Below are positions 44,397 to 54,813 of a DNA stretch of 64,000 nucleotides, one piece after another. Below the pieces are notes generated by a model. The model made no database searches, was not told the origin of the DNA, and was given only the letters and a program-made list of their open reading frames with translations. Source of the DNA: Erodium maritimum (taxonomy: Eukaryota; Streptophyta; Magnoliopsida; Geraniales; Geraniaceae); assembly GCA_963921825.1 (NCBI GenBank), contig OY997588.1:123686715-123750714 (forward strand). Direction: 5' to 3'. The translations under genes were made by a program, and so were the position numbers. Every line of letters begins with the position of its first letter. Positions within the stretch are counted from its first letter, which is position 1.

Positions 44397-45670
44397 AGAA
44401 CTAGAAATAAGGGAAATCTAAAGATCAAAGTGAATAATCTCAAATAATTTGTTGTATGAGAAATGAAAGGAGAAAAAGGAAGGCACAAGTGTTTACCCAA
44501 TTAACATACATGACTAGTATTATACAAAGAATCTTAATTACATGAAATAAAAATAATAGAACGAAGAAACTGAAAAGCTTGGGTGTTAGAGAAACCAAGA
44601 CGACGATGCCAGGTAGTAGGAGTAACACTAGCGGTGAGAATGAGGACGGAAATACGAACGGTGTAACGAGGTATATATCCCCAGTGCTATCACAATGGAG
44701 AATAGAAGTCCCAGTTTGAAGGCCCTTCATAGAAAATCCACACGGATCAAACTCTACAGAACATAAATCGTCATGTGTAAATTAACGTACATAAACTAGA
44801 TTCTTGATAATATGATGACTAATGAGAATATTGTGCAAAGTAAAAATTTTAGAGGGTCATATAAAGGTGATTTTCGGTAAATTAAACGGGTATAACATCA
44901 TCATTGCAAACCATAATCGAACTAGAATCTACACAAGGAGCAACATAAGAAAAACTACCAAAGTGAGAGGTAGTGTTTGAAGTAGCACCAGTATCTATGT
45001 ACCATATGTCTTGATGTTGTTGAAGCGTTATAGTAGAAAATAAATTACTGAGATTTGTAGCTTGATTTATTGGAGGAGAAACGGCGGGAACACCTCGCTG
45101 CTGAACATGTGAATATGGAAATGGCAGTTGATGAGTTGGATTTGTGAAGCCCACGAGAAAAGGCAAAAGTTGCTATATTGGGCCAGGGAGTAGTTGATAG
45201 ATAGGGTCCGGGAATGTCTGTTTGGTGGTGGATGCAAGAATTGGCTATTGTTGGAGGGCATGTCTGCTAGATGGCTTGTGGACCGAGAAGTCGAAGCGAT
45301 AGTTTGATATGTGGAGGCAGTTGTTGTTTGGGCAACTCAATGTCAATTGCGAGCTTGAGTGCCACTGAAGAGGAAGCAGGCCATGCGTAACATTTTAATT
45401 CACACTAGAGATTGTGGGAAGGTGAACATTGTTCTAATTGGGATGTTGAGCGGGTGAAACACCAAGTAGACATGCGAAAGATGAAGAAAAAATAATTATT
45501 GTCACAACTAGAACTGTAGTTACAACCACTCCCCCGACTATTGTATTTGCCTCTATCAGGATTAGGTGAGTAGGTAAAATGATTGTAAAGAAGGGTTGAT
45601 GAATCTGAGGTTTGGTTGTGTCTATTTTCAGCAATCAAAAGCTAGGAACAAGATTCTGGTGTTGGATTAT
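44397..45670 (-). pseudogene. copia gag-protease-pre-integrase of E2
   Basis: The protease reads DIWYIDTGATSNTTSHFGSF (near 45000). Downstream is MKGLQTGTSILHCDSTGDIYLV, equivalent to the pre-integrase lead segment MKDIRTGTQVLRCNSSSELY of E1. Upstream, 45405-45660 is the Gag end, Asn/Ser/Gly-rich. Stops and frame changes are frequent. Confidence 0.7.
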
Positions 45671-45799
45671 CTCGATAATACTGTCAAAGAGTTGGGAAAC
45701 CGTGCAAAGCTTGAAGCATGAGATCCTGGTCAGATGTTTACGAATCAATATCACCAAGTGAATCCGAGAGAACTATGTTTACGAAGATACAAATAAAGG

Positions 45800-45998
45800 T
45801 ACTATTAAAATTAGAGACCGACTCTCAGTTCTCCTTGACTTCTCTCACCAACTCTATCAGTAGCTCTATAGTATAGCTCAGAATCTAGTTCACAACCTCT
45901 CCGCCTTTTTTGACATTTAGGATAATCTTTATGTGTATATACTGCTCCAATGTAAGCAATTTCATCATATCAATATACAACTTCATTGCACACTTTCA
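45800..45998 (+). mobile_element. 5' LTR of E3
   Basis: It matches the split 3' LTR (54776-54813 plus 57964-58125) over most of its length, for example GACTTCTCTCACCAACTC and ATATACTGCTCCAATGTAA. It ends CACTTTCA next to the primer-binding site. The start has lost the canonical TG. Confidence 0.8.
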
Positions 45999-46011
45999 TG
46001 GTATTAGAGTC
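45999..46011 (+). promoter_or_regulatory. primer-binding site of E3 (mutated)
   Basis: TGGTATTAGAGTC, the initiator-methionine type with two C-to-T changes, directly after the LTR. Confidence 0.8.
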
Positions 46012-46038
46012 ATACCTCTTGGATTTATGATTTTCAAA

Positions 46039-46218
46039 GTTGCTCCATTTCGATTGGAGAACTTTCATTTCTAAGCTTGATTGTCTACAGTTGCTCCGTT
46101 CCGACTGGAGAACTTGCCTTTCCAAGCTTGACGTTTCGAAGTTGCTCCGTTCTGACCAGAAAACTTGCCTTTCCAAGCTTGTCGTTTCGAAGTTACTCCG
46201 TTCCAACAGGAGAACTTA
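46039..46218 (+). repeat. 51-bp tandem repeat in the E3 leader
   Basis: Units start at 46039, 46090, 46141 and 46192, each with GTTGCTCCGTTCCGACTGGA or a variant; the period is exactly 51 bp. It lies between the primer-binding site and gag. Because 51 is a multiple of three, it reads through as a 17-residue repeat in open frames. Confidence 0.9.
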
Positions 46219-46269
46219 CAGTTCCTAATTCGCCGTCCCATCCGGCCATATCTTCAGTGTGTCGTTGTT

Positions 46270-46479
46270 ATGTCCGATCAAAAAGCAATTGTTCTACCCG
46301 ACTCAAAGCACTCAAGTAAGAACCTTCGTTCTAAAAAGAACTGGATTCAATTCTCTTATGTTGTTGCAATCGTTCTTGTTATTCCATTGTTGTCGACCTT
46401 CCTAGAGCTGGTTTTCCGTGATTTTATTTCTACAGAAAAGAAGATAAGCAAAAAAAAAAACAAAGTTCTTAAGAGATAA
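46270..46479 (+). CDS. small putative membrane protein frame in the E3 leader
   Basis: A 69-codon frame from ATG 46270. It has a charged N-terminus (about 25 residues), one strong hydrophobic segment (SYVVAIVLVIPLLSTFLELV) and a Lys-rich tail. I do not recognise it. It follows the 51-bp repeats and precedes the gag start at 46692. A frame open upstream reaches back to 46165. It could be chance, an extra element protein, or a captured exon; there is no sign of its own promoter. Confidence 0.3.
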   Translation: MSDQKAIVLPDSKHSSKNLRSKKNWIQFSYVVAIVLVIPLLSTFLELVFRDFISTEKKISKKKNKVLKR

Positions 46480-46691
46480 GAGTGTAATCTTAAAGAGGGA
46501 TACACCACACAGTTAGACCATACAACTGTCATCAACTCGCGCATAAAGCAACTCAAGTTCATCAGACAACCACCCCCAATAAATTTAGGCACACATACTC
46601 GCACGTGTACGACACACGCCACACTTTCCACTCTAAACCACGCGCGTGTGTCACGCACCAGCAGCTTAAAAAAATCGTTGTTTCCCTCAGT

Positions 46692-47640
46692 ATGGAAAAG
46701 ATCAAAATTTCTAAGCCCATTTCTTCTGTCTTTGATGGGTTTAATTATATCTTATGGGCATAGGAAATGTCTAGTTTTCTTCGTGTAAGGATACTCTGGC
46801 GTTATGTGACTGGATATTTCATCCAACCAATCCGAACAGACGATGATGAAGAAGAAAAGTTTAACGACCGCTTTGAAATCCGGGACAATAAGAATCATCA
46901 GATTCTTACATTGTTTCAAAACACTTGTACTGTTTTCGTGAAAGCTCATTTTAGCCGTTTCAACACTATAAAGGAAGTTTGTGATTTTCTTGTGAAACTC
47001 TACTCCACCACTGATGTTGCCCATAAATATTAGTTACTGGGTCGTCTTCACCAACTAAAGTAAGAGGTAGGACAATCTATTTCTGACTCTCTTTCTCTCT
47101 AACATGCAGGAAACTGTTTGATCAACTTACTGCCTTAGAGCCAAAATAGAATAATCCCAAAGATTATGTTCTGTTTGCTCAATATCAGGATCGCTTAAGG
47201 TGTATGCAGTTCCTGATGGATCTCTGGTTTGAGTTCGAGCCAGTTCGAAGTTCTTTATTGCATCGAGACATGTTCCCCACTTTTGAAACCGTGGTTGCTG
47301 ATCTACTCTACGAGAAGCTTGTTTTGTTGGCATGACATCCCATCGCCCTCTTGTTTATATTCTTGCTATAGTTGGTAAAAGTTCAACCCCAGAAAGACCA
47401 ATCTATAGATATTGTCATGAGGAGGGTCACTTCTTCAAAGAATGCCCTACTTGATCTAATATGCATGCTTATTCACAAGGGTTTTATAAGCCTGGGTCTT
47501 ATGGTTCTTACCAGTATGGCCCTCGAAACTTTAGGCATCCACCCAGATCCAATGTCACTGTTGTTGTCTCTTTAGACTCCTCTAATGCATGTGTTGATTC
47601 CTTCAATATGGCAGCTCTTCTCAACAAAATCGACCAGACC
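46692..47640 (+). pseudogene. copia gag of E3
   Basis: It opens with MEKIKISKPISSVFDGFNYILWA, then stops, and continues in frame pieces through VRILWRYVTGYF and the UBN2 region (QNTCTVFVKAHFSRFNTIKEVCDFL). The zinc knuckle near 47410 reads YRYCHEEGHFFKEC: the first Cys is changed to Tyr. Stops are mostly of the C-to-T or G-to-A type (CAA to TAA, TGG to TAG). Confidence 0.75.
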
Positions 47641-47929
47641 ATCAAATGAGCACTGACTAAGACCAACTCTAGTACTACCTCTGTCCCTTCTATATCGTCA
47701 AGTATTTCATCTCCATAGTACTTCAACTTTGCTTATTTCAATCAAATGAGTCAACAGTCGTTGTTATTTTTTTGACACTACACCAATCACAAACTCACCT
47801 ATCATTCATACCATTGATAACTATACATTGTCTATCACACACTCGGCGACTGTATCTACTCCACAATTATTATTTCCACACTATCCTTGTTCCAAAGTTG
47901 TCTTTCAATTTATCTCAATTGGACAATTG

Positions 47930-48632
47930 TGTGATTTTGGCCTTGATGTTAACTATTCTGGTCGTTTTGCTTCTGTTTCCGTGCAGGATACAATGACTGG
48001 AAGGATCTATGGGATGTGCCATAAGTAAGGTTGCATGTCATAGCTCACCTTTTTACAACTTCCCTCATCGTCATCCTTAAATAAATGTGGTATTATAGTC
48101 TCCGCTGATGTCTAGCATTCACATCTTGGTGATGTCTCTTCCCAGCGTTTAAATTATCTAATTTCTAGTGGCTTTCTAGGTTATGTTTCTAGTAAATTTG
48201 GTGAATGTGTGTCTTGTAAGCTTAGCAAACATCATACACTTCTATCTTCTAATAATTACTCTATTTCAGCTGCACCATTTGATCCCATTCATTCTGATTT
48301 AAGGGGACCATCTCCTAATCCTACAATGGGTGGTGCACGTTATTTTGTTGCTGATCATACTCGGTTTACCTGGATTTATTTCATGAATCTTAAATCTGAT
48401 CTAACTAGTGTCTACTTTAAATTTTCTAGTATGGTTCAAACTCATTTCTAGAAAGTTATTAAAACCTTTCGTACTGGTAATGACACGGAGTACAAAGAAC
48501 TTCTTTTCTTGATCTCCTTGTCGCGAATGGAATTGTCAAGCAAAGATCTTGTTCAGTTACATCTCAGCAAAATGGTCGAGCTGAGCGTAAACATCATCAT
48601 ATCCTAGACATTGTTTAAACCTTGATGATATC
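47930..48632 (+). pseudogene. copia protease end and integrase start of E3
   Basis: The segment near 47980 reads VQDTMTGRIYGMCHK, equivalent to the copia protease/pre-integrase link. From 48209 an integrase start reads FGECVSCKLSKHH and PFDPIHSDLRGPSPNP, then RYFVADHTRFTWIYF. It continues to 48617 with stops and frame changes and is then cut by LTR D. Integrase resumes at 52630. Confidence 0.7.
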
Positions 48633-50053
48633 TGTAAAGACGGGTTGAATTTGTTCAAAGAACGAATAATTAAAATTTGTTCGATTGGAACGTCGAGGAT
48701 GAAAAACAGGTTGAATTTTGGAACTTTTGAAAAAGAAAAAGAAAAGAAAAAAAGGGAAAAGAGGCAGACTGGGTCGGGTCAGTGTTTGGGCTCAGTCAAT
48801 TGGACCAAGCCCAAGACGCGCCCAAGCCCAAGACCAGCTGCACGCGAGCCCAGCCCAACATCGCGCGCTTAGCCCATGCCCATTCCCTTAACCCTACTAT
48901 GCATCTTCTACCTCTCAGCCGCGCACTTCCCGAGACGAAACCCTCGCCTCCATCTCTCTTCTCTCTCTCTCGTCCTCTCATTCCCTTCCTCTCCCTCTCT
49001 CACCCGACGACGCCTCGCCTTGTTCTTCCCTTCCAAGTACAGATCGAACCACGCCGGTATCAAGCACGGGACGTCATCGTCGGAGACCCCTAAACCTGTT
49101 CGTCTTCTCCGGTTACGATTTGCGCAGCGCCGGCGACAAAGACGTAACACGGTTCGTACCTCCGCCGTCCCTATCAGCTTCCCCGACGACTACACCGGAC
49201 ACCCCTCTCTCTGGCGACGACGTGGACGAACTCGGACTGGACGACGTCGGCCAGAAGCTCCCTCGCCGGTGAATCTTCGCTCTCTCGCCAGATCTGAGAC
49301 GGAGGAGCTGTTGGGGCGCGCTCCAGCCACCACCGTCCCTTCCGTGGTCACGCCGGAGCCTAACGTCGCTCCCGACCACCTCAGCACGTCCCTCCGAGCT
49401 CCCCTCCCTCGCTGTCGCCGTCGCCGGTGTTCTGGAAAAAAAACCTTCGCCGCCCCTCTTCGTCTCCGGCTAGAACATACCAGACGGGCCTTGGGCCAGG
49501 ACCAGGCCACTTGGGCTAGGACCAGACCTTTGGGCCAGGACCAGGCCAGGCCTCGGCCCAGGCTTAGTGGGTCTGGACTCGGTCTGGAGCCGGGTCTGGA
49601 CTCGGGTCTAGAACCGGGTCCGGGTCAGGGTTTGGACCGGGTCGGATTCGGGTCCAGTTTTCGGATCTGGGTCGGAGCCGGTTCGGGCAGCTTAAGTAAT
49701 TATTTAATTAATTTAATTAATTTAAAATGGATAATTTAAAGGACTAATATGATAGATTAGAGGACTTTTGGACTGTGCCGGGACTGATCATAAACTTCAC
49801 CTGTTCAACTCAGACTGTGACTTCGCCCGAGAAAACCGGAGGTAGGCCATGACGTCAGCAGCTAGGAGACGTAGCTGTTGTGTTCTTCTTCAGGTAGGGA
49901 AAGTAGGGAATACCGGTTTAATTGCGGAAAGTTACTAGTATGCATGCTAGGTAATAATAAAACTGGAAAGATCATAGTTTGTCACATAGGATGTGATTCA
50001 GTAGTTTAGCCGATTTCAATATTCTGGGAAATTGTCGTGCTGGTAGAATGGCC

Positions 50054-51741
50054 TGTTAGTCTTAGTGCCCGTAGTTCAATCCTAAATGTCCAAATGTATA
50101 TATCATCGTTAGCAATAAAATTAAAGCGGCTTTATATTACTTATGTGTTGGAGTAATATATCGATGTGTGCTCTGATCTATGCCCACCATGCGAATAGAA
50201 CCATAGATCGAGATAGATCACACTCGATGGGTCCCTAGTCAACAAAGCTTCACTAGAAGCGACTAGTATGAAAGATGGCTCTTTATGGCTTACGTTCTGT
50301 TAGTCTTTGGAATGGGATTCCGGAGTCTGATCATAGATATCATGTGGGACATGATATTGGACGACCCGCCCTGAATATGTGCCATAGATTAAGTCATGAA
50401 CATATTCAGTGTTGTAGCTTTTCATGTATCCTTAGACTAAGGAGTCTTTGTGATCGCTATGTAGTCAACAACTGAGTTTGACCTGAGCCTAACGTTGTCC
50501 GTAACAGGGCTTCCATAACGGCCAGGATTGGCTTGGGGACGGGCTACATGAGTGACACGAAAGACGGCTAAGGGATTTATCCCTCATACTAAGGTATGGG
50601 AAAGATATCGGTTCTCGGCCACTTGATCGAGAGTGACTGGAAGAATAGCATGGCCATGCACATGATACTTGGTATCATATCTTCAGTCATCTCACATATC
50701 AAGGAACGGTGATTGAGAATAATAAGGATGACGGCTCTATGCCTTATCTCAATCAGGATATCGGAGATAAAAGGATAATGACAGGGACGACGGAAAGGTT
50801 AGAATCGACAGGGTCGATTCGTTATGTAGTGTCAGGCAATACTAAAGTCTCGTTAGTTGCCACTTAAATAGGATCAAGTAAAATGGGATTTTACGTTGAT
50901 CTATTGACATGCATAAACCTAAGGGTCACACCGGAGGATGAAACTCATTGACACATTTATGGAGAATGGCCAAAAGGGAGTTGTCTCGGGACATGACCAA
51001 AACTGGGTTTTGGGTCATGTGCCCGTAAGTGAATAGGACTTCACAGATCGAGACAAGGCTTGGAGTCTTGGGATTGATCGCGTCGGATAATGTTGGACAT
51101 TTCCGGTATGGAAGGCATGGAGGCGATGAGCGAATCACGGGACCTCGTTGGAAATGGCCACGGGCCATGTTCCAAGAGGCCCATGAAAGGCCCATGCAAC
51201 CAAGGCCCATGGAACTAATTAATCAAGTCTTGATTAATTAGTACTAAGTAAGCAAGACAAGGATTAAGGTGTTGGTGATTCACCACCTAACCCAATCTTG
51301 TCTTGCCATACTTTGTCCTATTTACACCTTACTTGACACCATACTTGTCCCATGCCTTTAGTTGGACAAGTATGGGTTTTGTTATGTTTAAGTCATCTTT
51401 TTTCAACATAACAAACACAAGACAAGAATAGGAAACACAACTTCTCTCTCCCTTCCCTTGCAATTTCGGGTTTGGCAAGCTCCCACCTCCATTTTTGTGT
51501 TCTTGAGTCCTCAAAGAGAAGAACTACGTGGCTTTGATTCCCATGTGGATACGTAGGCGTCTTGGAGACTCAAGTCAATCATTCGTTACCCGGTGTTCTT
51601 GTTTTGGTAAGAACTAGTGCTGAATTTTTCTCTTGTGAATCCATTCTTTGTTAGTTGTTTCATGGTTTTAATCGTCTCTTGGTTTTCCTTGATTTTCCGC
51701 TGCGAGTTGGTTCATCTCCAACCCTACCTCGAGACCCAACA
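50054..51741 (+). mobile_element. solo LTR of the F copia family, nested in LTR D
   Basis: 1688 bp starting TGTTAGTCTTAGTGCCC and ending CGAGACCCAACA, aligned over its length with the F LTR with scattered differences and one larger divergent stretch near 51310-51420. It is flanked by TGGCC (50049-50053) and TGGCT (51742-51746), a target duplication with one mismatch. It proves earlier activity of the F family at this locus. Confidence 0.85.
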
Positions 51742-51759
51742 TGGCTGCCGTCCCTAATG

Positions 51760-52055
51760 CTACGGGTTATATTAGGCCTACGGGTTATATTGGGCCTATG
51801 GGTTGTGTTGGGCCTACGGGTCGTGGTGGGCCTACATGTCGTATTGGGCCTACGGGTTATGTTGGGCCTACGGGTTATGTTGGGCCTACGTGTTATATTG
51901 GGCCTACGGGTTATGTTGGGCCTACGTGTGGTGTTTCTACCTCGACGATCTATGGTCCTTTGGGGACGTTTCCGAGAGCTCCGATGATATGTGTCCCCTT
52001 AGGGATGTTTCCGGTAGCCTCGACGATATGTGTCTCCTCTGGACCGAGAGGTAAT
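51760..52055. repeat. 18-bp and 54-bp minisatellites in LTR D
   Basis: The 18-bp unit GGGCCTACGGGTTATGTT repeats about nine to ten times (51760-51945). Units near 54 bp with GACGATATGTGTCTCCTCTG or similar follow (51950-52055). The second type is also present in LTR C. Confidence 0.85.
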
Positions 52056-52629
52056 TCGATATGATACTTTGACTTTCCGGTTTGATATGATGGAGTCGGG
52101 CTGTGTACAGCCGGCGGAGTTCGAGGACTGCGGTACGAGATGTATGGTGGTTGCTTTTGCGTGTGATGCGTTTATCGAATTGGTTAATGTTTTATTGTGT
52201 GGAAGCGATCGTTGAGTGCGTTGTAAGTTTGGCTATGAACCCCGGTTTGGCAGTTAGTTGTGCTGTACTAGTATGCCCTAATTGGACGGTTACTCGTGGT
52301 GGTGAGCCGATGTTCATTACCTTAACTACTTTTCTACTGGGCGAAAGCTCACCCCTTTACCTTGTTGTGTTTCGGGTCTTGAGCGGGAGTTTTACTAGTT
52401 GGATGCTCAATGCTCGGGAGCTAGCGGCGTCCTAGGCTAGTTGTCTAGAGACGTACTATCTTGACTTTTTAACTCACTTATTAATTGGTTTTATTGAGCT
52501 GTGACTAGCGCTGTTGTTCGAATGTTCAAAGTTGTTATTTGAGACTCGTTTTTGGATTAAATTGTTTTATTTCTTTATCGTTTAAGTTTACGTCTCGAGT
52601 GCGGTCAAAACTGGATTTGGGGCGTGACA

Positions 52630-54765
52630 ATATCTGTCAATTGTCCTAAGTGTTTTTGGGGTGAAGCTACCCTCACGGGTATCTATACTATCAACAAAGT
52701 TCCATATCCGATCATAGGTAACAAAACTCCTTATGATTATCTTTATATTTTCCCACCTTCCTACGGTCTTCTTCGAGTATTTGAGTGTGTCTGTATTGTT
52801 AAGTTGCAACCGTATGAACGTACCAAACTAGAGCGACGTTCTCGTCTTTGATGTTTCATATGATATGGGATTGAGCAGAGAGGGTATAGATGTTGGGACC
52901 CCCTATCCAAACGTCTTCGCATCTCTCAGCGTGTCACTTTCTAGGAACACAAGATGTTCTCATCAATGTCCCATCCCATGTAGCTGCATCAAATCCATTC
53001 TTCTCAAATCCCGACATTAATTTGTTTCCTGATGATAATGAGGGATCCTCTTCTGAGATGACTCTTGCATGTGACTTCAATCCTCCGGCTCCAATTATGG
53101 AACCTATCCCGCCAGAGGATCTTGTACAATCATCTCTTCCTCAACGTCAAACCAAACTTCCATCCCATCTTTAAGACTATCAAGTAACCCTACCCAATAC
53201 TTCTAGAGTTGCATCCACCATTTCCTCCACTTATGAGCCTCTTACATATCGCAACACATGCACTAATCCTTTGTGACAACAAGAAGTGTGTGAGGAATTA
53301 CATGCACTATAAAAGACTCATACATGGACAATTGTTTCCTCACCCAAGGGTAAATCAGTAGTCAGTTGTAAATGGGTCTACAAAGTTAAAACTTGAGCAA
53401 ATGGTAGCATAGAGCGCTACAAAGCCCGATTAGTTGCACGAGATTTCACACGAGAATATGGAATTGACTATGAGGAAACTTTTGCTCCAGTTTCCAGACT
53501 CACTTCTGTTCGGAGTCTACTAGTTGTCGCATTAAGGAGAAAATGTTATCTTTTCTAAATGGATATGAACAATGTTTTTCTCAATGGAGACCTTGCAAAG
53601 AAAGTCTATATGCACCGCCTCCTGGCTCTGAGCACCCTTAAAACACAGTCTTCTGTTTAAAGAAGGCTCTATATGGACTCAAGCAAGCTCCATGAGCGAG
53701 GTTCTCCAAATTCAGTAGCATTATGACTAAACTCGGGTTCACCTCCAGCCCTCATGATATTGTCGTCTTTGTCAAGAAAACCTCTAAAGGGCATATTATG
53801 CTTCAACTTTATGTGAATGACATGATTATTAATGGTGATGATATTTCATGTATCTCGGATCTCAAGCGTCGTCGTAATCAAAAATTCGAGATGAAGGATC
53901 TTGGTATTATCACATGCTTTCTTGATTTGGAGATCTTATCAAAATCATATGGATGTCACTTATCTCAAGCCAAGTATGTCGCCGATCTTATCTCTCGGGC
54001 TGGATTGGCTGACACTAAAATTGCTTCTACCCCAATTGAGGAAAATATCAAGCTCACCCCTTCAGATGGAAAAGTACTCCAAGACGCTACATTTTATCGG
54101 CAATTAGTTGGCAGTCTCATCTATCTCACTGTCGCTCGACCAGACATTGCATATACAATCCACAGTGTTAGTCAATTCATGTGCGCTCCTCGCACTACAC
54201 GCTATGAGGTTGTCCTACGGATTCTACGATACTTTCAAGGCACCTTGCCTCAAAGATTTCATTTTTCGTTCAACTCACCATTAATTCTACAAGCCTATTC
54301 AGATGTTGATTCAGTAGGAGATCCCACTGATCGGCGATCTACTACAGACTACTATTTCTTTCTTGTTACATCACTTATCTCGTGGAGAAGTAAGAAACAA
54401 ACAATTATTGCTTGTTCTAGCACAGAAGCAGAATATCAAGCTCTTGCTAACACTATTCCGAGCTGTTATGGCTTAAATGGTTGTTGCACGACATGAGTGT
54501 TGTTCACAAGTCTGCTACTCTTATTCATTGTGACAATTAAAAGGCTATCCAAATTGCTCACAATGATGTGTTTCATGAACGCACCAAACACATAGAGAAT
54601 GATTGTCATTTCACACGATATCATGTTACTCAATGCACCATCGCTCTTTAATTTGTCTCCTACTTGTGATCAGACTGTTGATATCTTTACGAACCCTTTG
54701 ATCCCCAGACGATTCTATCATTTAGTAAGCAAACTCAATTTGGGTTCTATACTATCAATTTGAGT
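52630..54765 (+). pseudogene. copia integrase end, RT and RNase H of E3
   Basis: The integrase end reads KVPYPIIGNKTPYDYLYIFPPSY and FECVCIVKLQPYERTKLERR. RT pieces include CKWVYKVK, YKARLVA and [20 protein letters not shown], with stops. The stretch 53723-54496 is a 257-codon open frame with the RT end, tether (RQLVGSLIYLTVARPDIAYTI) and RNase H start (SSTEAEYQALA). The catalytic YVDD reads YVND (53810-53821), a G-to-A change that should abolish RT. RNase H continues to about 54710 in another frame and stops. Confidence 0.85.
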
Positions 54766-54813
54766 TTCAAGGGTGTGTTAAAATTAGATACCAACTCTTC
54801 GCCTTCCCTGACT

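Larger units (their letters stand above)
41985..45785 (-). mobile_element. Ty1/copia element E2, decayed, carrying a LINE
   Basis: Minus-strand copia remains in order gag, protease, pre-integrase (right part, 44397-45670) and integrase end, RT (left part, 41985-43394). A LINE at 43412-44380 separates the parts. Frames are broken many times. No LTRs could be found; the right side is cut by the 5' end of E3. Confidence 0.75.
48633..52629 (+). mobile_element. solo LTR D, giant gypsy LTR, interrupted
   Basis: It starts TGTAAAGACGGG and ends GGGGCGTGACA, with ATATC on both sides. With the nested copia LTR (50054-51741) removed, it is about 2.3 kb. The first kilobase is GC-rich and pyrimidine-rich, with low-complexity open frames that I do not take as genes. 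An 18-bp minisatellite follows (51760-51945), then 54-bp repeats (51950-52055), and the inverted-repeat block (GGGCGAAAGCTCACCC, 52338-52354). Confidence 0.8.
48628..52634. repeat. 5-bp target duplication ATATC around LTR D
   Basis: ATATC at 48628-48632 before TGTAAAGACGGG and at 52630-52634 after GTGACA. It shows D inserted into E3. Confidence 0.85.

Noticed and set aside
45786..45790. GATAC as a certain target duplication of E3
   Set aside because: It matches 58126-58130 but about ten bases separate it from the recognisable LTR start, so I keep it only as a possibility.
48876..49739. A 287-codon open frame in LTR D
   Set aside because: It is Arg/Pro/Ser/Gly-rich low-complexity reading of GC-rich LTR sequence and does not match any family; the same area is open on the other strand.
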